A stretch of 64,000 nt of DNA from the NCBI RefSeq assembly GCF_037126465.1, contig NW_026999355.1, positions 1,240,001 to 1,304,000 of the forward strand, read 5' to 3'. The notes under the pieces are model-generated. The model made no database searches, was not told the DNA's origin, and saw only the letters and a list, made by a program, of their open reading frames with translations. The position numbers and the translations under genes are program-made. Source of the DNA: Ornithodoros turicata. Lineage: Eukaryota; Arthropoda; Arachnida; Ixodida; Argasidae. This document shows positions 56,655 through 64,000 of this stretch, in pieces (positions within the stretch are counted from its first letter, which is position 1; each line of letters begins with the position of its first letter).

Positions 56655-59600
56655 AAACGCAACTCTCCTCCAATGGAACGCACGTGGCTTGCGCAGTAAG
56701 CTCCCTGACTTGAAATTGTTTTTATTGAAGTACCAGACCCCCATATTGGCCATCAGCGAAGCCTATGTCAAAGATGACTTTCGACTTAGCGGATACCACA
56801 TAGTGCGATCAGGAGGTGCGGCCTCGTCCAGAACAATATTGTGCGTACGAAGTGACCTGACTTTTGCTGTGCAGCCACGGACGCCGGGTGTTGCTGTGGA
56901 CTGCGTCACGTGCGTAGTACGCTTCCGTGACGTTTTGCTCACTGTGGTTAGCCTCTACGTTCCACCCTCATCAGCCCTTACGAAACGTGAGGTGAAGCAC
57001 CTTCTGGAAAACTTGCCTCCTCCATTCATTCTCGTAGGTGATATCAATGCACATCACCCATTGTGGGGAAGTCGGAAAACGGACGCCAAAGGGAGAATAT
57101 GGAGCGACGTTATTGACGAACTCGATGTGTGCTTGCTGAACGATGGCTCCTCCACATTTATGCGTAGGGACTTCACCACGGATGTTCTCGATGTCTCTAT
57201 CTGCTCGAAAGATGTCTTCAGAAAGGCGTCATGGTCTACGGATTGTGACGGGAGAGGAAGTGACCACCTTCCGATATACATAGCGATCCGTGGATGCACC
57301 ATACAACGTGGCAATAGGTCCGTTCGTCTGGTTAACTGGAAGGTGTTCCGGGAGCGATGTGAGGTGTCATCACAGCGGGAGATGACCGCAGACCACTTCT
57401 CGGAGGTGTTGACAACTTCTCTTCGTGAGTCATCCAGACACGTACCTGTTGCAGCAGGACATACGGGCTCTAGTCCCCAGGTGGAACAGCTACGTGCTTG
57501 CCGTAGAAGAGCTGAGCGAAGAGCTCGACGCACAGGTTTACTTTCCGATATTGTCGCAGCGCGTCATTCACTTAGAGCTGTGCAACACAGGTTGAGAGCC
57601 CTTGATCGACAGCGTTGGCGCCGGTTTTGTGAGACGCTGTCGCCCTTCAGCAGACCCGCCAGAATTTGGCAAGTTGCGCGTAGCCTGCGCGATGGCCTTC
57701 CACGCACCAATCCACTGGGGTCACTTGCTCTGATCCTCAACAAGTCTGAGGTCGACGTAGCTCTGGACTTCTGCGGAACTGTGGCGGCGGCTGCGGAAGC
57801 TGCGGGAACTGCAACGTTTCATACCTACATGGTTGAACTTCGCGAGGATCTTGATCGTATAACGCTCCCGTCGAACGCACAGCTGGATGCGGATTTTTCT
57901 CTGCCAGAGCTTAAAACTGCCCTTCGTTTGTCCCGACCCAAATCGTCTCCTGGTGTAGACGGGATCACCTATTCAGCTCTTCGAAATCTTGGCGCTGGGG
58001 GCCTTCGAGCTTTGCTGTTTATATGCAACAGCTCATGGAGATCTGGCCAGGTACCCGCAAGCTGGAAGGAAGCCATGGTGGTCCCATTGCTGAAGCCTGG
58101 CAAGCATCCGTCGCACCTGTCCTCTTTCCGTCCAGTTAGCCTTACCAGTTGTGTCGGTAAGGTGATGGAGCGGATGGTTCTACACAGGCTGGAATGGTGG
58201 TTGGAAAGGAATCACGTTTTCCCTGATGAGATGGCGGGCTTCCGTCGGCACCGTAGCTCAGTTGACTCCCTTATGGACCTTGTGACTGCTGTTGAAGTCG
58301 CCAAGAGCTGCAAGAGGATTGTCGAGGCTGTTTTCCTTGATGTCAAACGTGCCTATGATACGGTCAGTCACACTTATGTATTGCACACCCTCCTACGGGC
58401 TAGAGTGTCTCACAGGCTTTTTGTCTGGGTGGCTGACTTCTTGTCCAACAGAACAATTTTCGTCCGCACTCGGGATGGAGACACGCAAAAAACAGTTTTG
58501 ACCCAAGGCGTTCCTCAAGGAAGTGTATTAAGCCCCATCCTCTTCAATTTGGTTATGGCGGATATCAAGCGTTGCGTTCATCGCAAAGTTCAGCTCTCTG
58601 TATACGCAGACGATGTGTGCGTTTGGACCACAGGTAAATCAAGGCCAGCGATTCAACGCCGCCTTCAACACTCGTTGGATGCTGTTCAGCATTACTTGAC
58701 CAAGGCTGGCATGGACATCTCGGCTGAGAAGACAGTTGTGCTCCCGTTCACGCGGAAACGCATGCGCGCCTTCCCTCTTTCGCTAGGCAATAATACACTC
58801 AGCCAAGTGAAGTGCCACAAATTCCTGGGTGTTATCTTGGATGCCAATCTCTCGTGGAGCGCCCATATCAGGTACCTGGAAGCGAAAGTTCAACGCTGGA
58901 CCAATGTCATTTCTCACTTCGCTGGCGCTGCATGGGGGATTGATCAGGAAGCGCTCCTATCGATTCATGGGGCATTGGTTCGGGGAACCATTCTCTACAG
59001 CCTCCCGGTCTTACATGGCATCTCAAGAACATCTGAACAGAGACTTCGGTGTATGTTGGCCAGAAGCTTGAGGATCTGCCTCGGTGTACCCCGCGCCGCT
59101 GAAACGCGCATGGTGGTGGCAGAGGCCCGCGAGCTGCCAGTAGAGGTCTTACGTCTCAGAGAAACTGTGCGCCATTATCTACGTCTCGTCGCGGAACACC
59201 GTCGTCACCCCTTGGTTTCGAAGCTCAACAGGCGGAGGCAGAGCAACATTTCTCACTGCATCGCTGCTGTAAAGCCCTTGCTACCGGCTTTTGTTGGAAG
59301 CGCAGTCGTCCCCAGGTCCCCTCCGTGGGTCTTTTCGATACCTTCGATCTCCATTACCATCCCTGGGCTCAAGAGCAAGAGGGATCACGTTGCAGCACCC
59401 GTGTTGAAACAACTTGCGTTAGACATGATGCAGTGCCGTTATCCTTCGCACACTGCAGTATTCACAGATGGGTCGACCAACTTACACGGCTCCACTGCTG
59501 CCTTTACAATCCCGACTATGTCGTCGTGCCACGCATACCGTCTCTCGCACCGCACCTCATCTACGTCTGCAGAGTTGCATGCCATTTTGTTCTTCCTCAA

Positions 59601-60324
59601 GCACATTGCATCAGCCGCTATCAGCAGCTGGGTGATATACTGTGACTCCAAGGCAGCTCTCCAGTGTATAGCGAACATGGGTATTCGTGGATCACTTGCG
59701 CCTGTGGTGGTGGACATACTGGAGGAACTAAGCCGTCTTGAGATCAGCGGGCACTCTATCTACTTCCAGTGGGTTCCTGCCCACTGCGGCATCCGCGGCA
59801 ATGAAGAGGCTGACGAGGCTGCAGCAGCTGCGTATCATTCCCGATCAAGCGTGCGGATTACCCTCCCCAAAGGCGACAGGCGAACCTTCCTAAATGATGT
59901 GGTGAGGCCTCTCGCACATGCGCAATGGTCTCGAGACGTTCCATCAAGAGTTCTGATGCGTGAAGTGGACCCTGACTTTGGCTTCACCATGCCTTCTCGT
60001 GTGGCTCGCCATTTTGCGTCGCTGATACACAGGCTTCGTCTCGGGGTTGCATTCACCCCCCATTTCAAGCATCTGATCGGCCGCTCTGACTCGATGCTCT
60101 GCTCTCGTTGTGCTGTTTTGGCGGACACCAAGCATGTGCTCCTCGACTGCCATCTATACACCTCCCAAAGAGCAGCTCTACAGTGTCGCCTGCAGTCGAT
60201 CACGGCCGCACCACTCACATTGGCAACCATTCTCGGCCCTTGGTCTAACCAGACTGACCATCGTCAAGTTCTTGAGTATTTCAAGATTTTTCTGCGGGAC
60301 ACTGGTCTCCTGTCTACCTTATGA
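56638..60324 (+). CDS. LINE ORF2 protein: APE endonuclease, RT, RNase H
   Basis: Polyprotein for target-primed reverse transcription; 1,228 residues from the ATG at 56638, which overlaps the ORF1 stop. APE endonuclease (residues about 5-215): LLQWNARGLRSK, ISEAYV, GDINAHHPLWG and SDHLPI. RT (about 430-720): SSPGVDGITY, FLDVKRAYDTV, GVPQGSVLSPILFN, YADDVCVW, EKTVVLPFTRKR and FLGVILDANLSW. RNase H (about 940-1075): FTDGSTN, SAELHAIL, YCDSKAAL and WVPAHCGIRGNEEADEA, with D-E-D-H and D present. A terminal knuckle CSRCAVLADTKHVLLDC is near 1160. No stop or frameshift is seen. RNase H after RT assigns it to the I group. Confidence 0.93.
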   Translation: MDRCYKNATLLQWNARGLRSKLPDLKLFLLKYQTPILAISEAYVKDDFRLSGYHIVRSGGAASSRTILCVRSDLTFAVQPRTPGVAVDCVTCVVRFRDVLLTVVSLYVPPSSALTKREVKHLLENLPPPFILVGDINAHHPLWGSRKTDAKGRIWSDVIDELDVCLLNDGSSTFMRRDFTTDVLDVSICSKDVFRKASWSTDCDGRGSDHLPIYIAIRGCTIQRGNRSVRLVNWKVFRERCEVSSQREMTADHFSEVLTTSLRESSRHVPVAAGHTGSSPQVEQLRACRRRAERRARRTGLLSDIVAARHSLRAVQHRLRALDRQRWRRFCETLSPFSRPARIWQVARSLRDGLPRTNPLGSLALILNKSEVDVALDFCGTVAAAAEAAGTATFHTYMVELREDLDRITLPSNAQLDADFSLPELKTALRLSRPKSSPGVDGITYSALRNLGAGGLRALLFICNSSWRSGQVPASWKEAMVVPLLKPGKHPSHLSSFRPVSLTSCVGKVMERMVLHRLEWWLERNHVFPDEMAGFRRHRSSVDSLMDLVTAVEVAKSCKRIVEAVFLDVKRAYDTVSHTYVLHTLLRARVSHRLFVWVADFLSNRTIFVRTRDGDTQKTVLTQGVPQGSVLSPILFNLVMADIKRCVHRKVQLSVYADDVCVWTTGKSRPAIQRRLQHSLDAVQHYLTKAGMDISAEKTVVLPFTRKRMRAFPLSLGNNTLSQVKCHKFLGVILDANLSWSAHIRYLEAKVQRWTNVISHFAGAAWGIDQEALLSIHGALVRGTILYSLPVLHGISRTSEQRLRCMLARSLRICLGVPRAAETRMVVAEARELPVEVLRLRETVRHYLRLVAEHRRHPLVSKLNRRRQSNISHCIAAVKPLLPAFVGSAVVPRSPPWVFSIPSISITIPGLKSKRDHVAAPVLKQLALDMMQCRYPSHTAVFTDGSTNLHGSTAAFTIPTMSSCHAYRLSHRTSSTSAELHAILFFLKHIASAAISSWVIYCDSKAALQCIANMGIRGSLAPVVVDILEELSRLEISGHSIYFQWVPAHCGIRGNEEADEAAAAAYHSRSSVRITLPKGDRRTFLNDVVRPLAHAQWSRDVPSRVLMREVDPDFGFTMPSRVARHFASLIHRLRLGVAFTPHFKHLIGRSDSMLCSRCAVLADTKHVLLDCHLYTSQRAALQCRLQSITAAPLTLATILGPWSNQTDHRQVLEYFKIFLRDTGLLSTL

Positions 60325-60548
60325 TCTGCCTGCGTACCTGTGTGCTGTGTGTGTAGTATTTTTGTGTGCTGTGGTTTTGCCTACCGTTCTGATGTCATAC
60401 TGACTCCACTGACTATCCCTATTTAGCATCGTTCATCACCTCATCATCAGGACACATCACATCCTGCCCCATTGTGCCTTGGGGTAGTGGGCCGCACCTC
60501 AAGTGGCGAATTTCCCCATTCATTGTCATTAACTTATTTGTTGTTGTT

Positions 60549-60559
60549 GCGTTTGCCAC
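60549..60559. repeat. 11-bp target-site duplication, right copy
   Basis: gcgtttgccac, identical to 55040-55050. Confidence 0.9.
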
Positions 60560-62192
60560 CGACTGTACGCGCCACCATGCTCATGTAGGTCTCAGCGGCA
60601 TTACTTGTTGCGTCGAGGAGCAGCATATCGGATCTGTCTGCGAATACGTCTACTGCTTTCTGGATTTCAGTCATCATGTTGGATCTCAGAAGAAGATTGC
60701 CCTTTTCCGTTCTGCTTTCAAGTTCCACAGCATCGCCTCTCTTGACGGAGCAGTGCTCGCTTGGACAGCCGCTGTGGATACCAAATACGTGGTATGGGCC
60801 GTTCTTCAGTTGATGGCGCAGGCTACTGACCGCAGCAGGCGATACTGCAGTGTTCTCTTGTGCATGACGTCTTATTGTGGATATGGCAAGACCTTTTAGG
60901 GCTTTGATGTTAGCAGTAGACAATAGCTTCCTGGCGTCTTTGCCTTCAGCTGTGGCGAATGTTTTAACATCCTTTGCTAGGTTATACAGCCGTTTGGTAT
61001 AGTTTTTTACCATGTGATTGACGCATTCTACCTTTCTCACTGAACGGCTGTACGGAACCTGTTCCTGGACTGCAACGAAAACACTGCTATCTCCGTCTCC
61101 AATCAATGTAGTGTACCTAAGGCCATACATTTCTTCACTTTCTTTGAATCCCTGGACAATAATGTCTCGCTCCATGGACGTTGAAGACGATTTCCAGTTG
61201 CAAGAACACGAGTGGGGTAGAGGCTCCTTATGCTCCGACTCAGCACGTCGACAAGTTGTGCAGAACTTGTTGCGTACTCCGATGTAGAGAATCTTGCGCG
61301 TGTAACGACCGACAATGACAGCCACCCCGCTATTCGCATTGTACCCATGGCCGAAGGATCGCTTGCTCCATCCTCCATCTACAATGACTGGGATGTTCCA
61401 AAAGCCGTCGGGATCGCGACACTCTTTCCGTTGTTTGGCAAGCTCAACCTCTTCGGCCGCGGCTCTCTTCATAGAGTCTAATGTCGCTGATTGAAGGTTT
61501 TCCCCAACTTTGTTCTCACATTTCTGGTAGAGCTTATGCGAAAGGAATGGGAGGCCGACTGACGCTGTTAGCTCTTGCGCCTGCGTGTACCCGATCCCGA
61601 TGGAAAGGCACCCTCTAACAAAATCAAGATTTATGCTGTCGTTTGTGACGGTCATTTTTTCCGTCCGCACGAAGTGAGTGAAACTGCACAGATGTGACTT
61701 CGAACAACGATACTCCAGAGTGGCGATAAGTCCAACTCTGACTTCTTTGTACAACTGTATCTCACCACAAAATAGACAGTTTTGCTGGTGGGTCAAGGCT
61801 ACATCTCCGTATTCTTTCAGCATCAGTGGCAGGTCAACAACCAAGGCTGCTCTCTTGGTTCCCTTCGTTCTTTCAATCTCAATGTGGCTGGTGTTCGCCT
61901 TATGTGTTGATGTGGATGTGCGAACACCTTCCGGGGTGTCGACTTTTCCGGACGTCGATGCCTCGTCCTGCTGCTGACTGTGTTGCCGTACGTTAGTAGT
62001 GCCAGATAGGGAGGGTGAAAGGACCCAGCCGCCTGCACCTCTCCCCTGCATCTCAGATTGCTCTGGGCTCATGGGGCCACTTCTGTCGTCAGGGCCGGTT
62101 TGAGGATCGACAGGCATCCCCTGTCCTGGTTTCGCGGAGCCGCCTTCATCCGATGATGTAGAAGCGGGTGCTGCATCCTGACCAGGTTCACT
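60549..62192 (-). pseudogene. Mutator-like transposase part of a transposase-nuclease gene (5' half)
   Basis: A MULE-type DDE transposase, interrupted by the LINE after codon 523 of the frame starting at ATG 62117. The N-terminal 90 residues are low-complexity Ser/Thr/Pro-rich. A zinc-binding CLFC...CSKSHLC lies at residues 114-144. The catalytic region has VIVDGGWSKRS (D247), YNANSGVAVIVG, TTLIGDGDSSV (D341/D343) and VECVNHMVKNY (C-x2-H), then DATSNAAETY (candidate E509, like the MULE N-x-x-E motif). The frame is open upstream of the ATG to an acceptor-like ctttcgtcccatgcag at 62192, so a 5' exon is likely. The last few codons at 60548-60534 are LINE-derived. Confidence 0.8.
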
Positions 62193-63235
62193 GCATGGGA
62201 CGAAAGCACAAAAGAATCAGCAAAGGATGCACGACTAGAACATGTTTTAAAAATGACTATGACCTGCGGTTTGTGATATACGCAATGGAGTACACTTTAA
62301 GATTCTGAACACCCTTCTCGGTGCACAAGGGTGTAGTTTGGGTGTAAATAGTTTTGGACACCCCTGTTACATCCTTCTGGACAAAACAAAAGCTTGCATG
62401 GGGGTGTTATGTGGGCGTAATTGTTACAGAGCCTGATTCGAGGGTGTAACTATGGCTACTGACCTGGAGCTGGTTTGAAAATCAAACAAAATAATGATCT
62501 TGAAAAATAGTGGTCAACAAAAGTTGCGGGCTTAAGCTCGACGGATTTAGCAAAATAAACAGGGTTATTCGTTTTCGGGTTTTATGATTTTTTTAATTCG
62601 GGAAGGAAACATTGGGTGCTACTACTGCGACAGGTTAGGGAAAATTCGGGGGGTATGCTGTTTGATGTGTCACCGGGGAATTTTCCCGTGAAACAAAAGA
62701 CATATGAAACGAGCCACTGCTGCGACATTTTGACGAGAAATCAGACCTCAAACAACAACAGCTTTATGTTCCAGCTCTGAGCTGCACTAAACCTCGTCTT
62801 TGACTCCTGCAGGAGGGATCATAAAAGGAGCACAAATAGGTTGTCACAAATAGCTCTCCGCTGATATTAGGATTCACTTCTCCGACGGCTTACAGAGACG
62901 GACAAGTTGAAGGACCGCAAGGACCTCGAGTAGATATGGGGTTTTACCCGAATACTTGAAAACTAGTTCGGTTGGGGGAGGGGGGACTGTTGTGAAAAAC
63001 CCGGTTTAACCAGAAAACGAAGAGTCCTAAAAATAAACACATAAACGATAAAAAAAAACAGAAAAGAAGTTGTTCTTGCAGAAATTGGTTCTTATAATGT
63101 AACAGTTCCGGAAAACATGGTCTCAGCCGCAGGGTGCAAGTAAGATGGTCTCGTGAGTTGTGCCAGCCAGTATTGGCGGAAAACCGTCCTGGACTCATGG
63201 TGTTCTCAGGCTTTGGTCAGGTGTTGACCAACTTC
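62193..63235. other. Possible upstream intron region; decayed repeat 62570-63012
   Basis: No exon for the transposase N-terminus was recognised. A gggtgtaa-rich stretch (62310-62450) looks like repeat debris. The segment 62570-63012 is the second copy of the cgggtttaacccga-type repeat at 31887. Confidence 0.35.
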
Positions 63236-63420
63236 TGTGGCTGAGTGGCCTAACGCGCTAGCGCCCCAGCCCGCTATGTGGAGACTGCCGGGTAGTGGCT
63301 CCGACTCTAGGGTCGTCTGCTGTTACTTTTCTTGGTGTTCTTCTGACAAATGTGGACACAAAAGTCGGCCCAGGACGCACTATCCCCCTATGGCGTGACG
63401 AGGCCCACTAACGCGAGATG
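63236..63420 (+). repeat. tRNA-derived SINE
   Basis: Head gtggctgagtggcctaacgc (box A, from 63238) with a weakened box B (gtggctccgactct, about 63295). The shared SINE core follows: cttttcttggtgttc, gtcggcccaggacgca. The tail is degraded. Confidence 0.7.
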
Positions 63421-63556
63421 AAGATTGTAACACCTACCTCAGCTCCTCCCGCTTTCAGGCGTACTGCATGCGACAACTTGTCTGAAATCACAATCTCGCA
63501 GTTCCTGATTTATGAAATCATTAGTTGAGGCAATATCGCGTACCTTGAGTGATATA

Positions 63557-63729
63557 CAGTGAACTCTCGTTATTATGACCATGGTCGTTCCCGAAAATTT
63601 TGGTCATAATGCGGAATTGTCATATTAAAGGGGGAGATTTGCAGAGGTTTCACTGCATTGTTCCCCAGGAGTATGGTCGTAAAGCGCGTATGTCAGATTA
63701 TCGGGGGTCATATTAACGAGGGTTCACTG
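63557..63729. mobile_element. pogo/Tigger-like MITE, 173 bp
   Basis: The ends cagtgaactctcgttattat and the complement of taatatgaccc...agggttcactg are inverted (about 26 bp, 3 mismatches). TA target sites lie at 63555-63556 and 63730-63731. CAGT-start ends with ctcgttattatgacc are typical of pogo/Tigger-type elements. Non-coding. Confidence 0.85.
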
Positions 63730-63731
63730 TA

Positions 63732-64000
63732 GTGGCATACAGCCTAGCATTTTTCAAGATAATCTTGGTACAACACTTTGGATGGCCACAATTCAGACAC
63801 GGGCTGCTGAACCACGAACCGACGATTTCAGACAAGTATGTCGCATGCAAAATGTGGCACGCACTGATAATCGCACAAATGACAAGAAATTTGGCAACAC
63901 CCCGTTCTTTTTTTTTTTACGTACATGTACGTTTTCGGTATTCTAAATTTATTTTCGCGATATTTATTTAAAACCCAAATTCCATTCCAATAATTTAAAA
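63732..64000. other. No recognisable gene
   Basis: A 79-codon open frame (63732-63971) has no family motif. The end of the window is AT-rich. Confidence 0.3.

Larger units (their letters stand above)
55051..60548 (+). mobile_element. Full-length I-group LINE, 5,498 bp
   Basis: Bounded by the exact 11-bp duplication. The 5' UTR is short (about 86 bp), two intact ORFs overlap by 17 bp, and a 0.22-kb 3' UTR ends in a (TTG)n-type tail (ttatttgttgttgtt) in place of poly(A). Intact frames and the perfect duplication indicate a recent insertion. The target was the coding sequence of a Mutator-like transposase-YqaJ gene. Confidence 0.93.

Noticed and set aside
62190..62290. Short plus-strand peptide starting MGRKHKRISKGCTT near the transposase 5' end
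   Set aside because: It is opposite to the transposase, very short and most likely chance.

Overview
The window looks like nuclear DNA of a chelicerate arthropod, most likely a tick. The evidence is canonical metazoan U1 snRNA genes with metazoan-style 3' boxes, a RING plus TRAF-zinc-finger gene of the kind amplified in ticks, and a dense mixture of I-group and L1/Tx1-group LINEs, tRNA-derived SINEs, a Ty3/gypsy element, and hAT-, pogo- and Mutator-like DNA elements. The tick assignment rests on recognised protein and repeat families, not on a search. I see no complete host protein gene. The supported host loci are the U1 genes, a broken TRAF-like gene and one unidentified possible exon.

Layout. 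0-7.8 kb: a U1 snRNA gene (383-546), a decayed I-group LINE with a small inverted-repeat insertion, a minus-strand U1 copy with promoter and 3' box, a minisatellite, and a truncated U1 copy. 6.4-12.9 kb: a possible 6.56-kb inverted-repeat element with a perfect 9-bp flanking duplication, holding the truncated U1 copy and a broken L1/Tx1-like LINE. 13-19 kb: small inverted-repeat elements and a hAT-like element (8-bp TSD) with a 5'-truncated I-group LINE nested in it (13-bp TSD). 19.4-24.2 kb: a THAP zinc-finger relic between degenerate P-like termini, an 831-bp fold-back element and a hammerhead-like motif. 24.9-29.6 kb: about 20 head-to-tail copies (about 235 bp each) of a tRNA-derived SINE-like unit, ending at an L1/Tx1-like LINE insertion. 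30.9-31.9 kb: a second plus-strand U1 gene, duplicated with its flanks and carrying two MITEs.

32-48 kb: dispersed SINEs, the TRAF-like pseudogene, a 1,151-bp minus-strand miniature LTR retrotransposon with a paralogous empty site, a Tx1-like fragment, and two MITEs with 8-bp duplications. 48.3-52.1 kb: a Ty3/gypsy element with a 5' LTR but no 3' LTR. 54-62.2 kb: the most striking locus. A minus-strand gene encodes a Mutator-like transposase followed in the same reading frame by a YqaJ-type (lambda-exonuclease-like) nuclease. It is split by one full-length I-group LINE with two intact ORFs and an exact 11-bp target-site duplication. Removing the LINE and one duplication leaves an open frame of about 874 codons. 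The last 2 kb hold a SINE and a pogo-like MITE.

The loci do not form one pathway. They record nested transposition in which tRNA-, snRNA- and transposase-derived sequences were duplicated, arrayed and interrupted.
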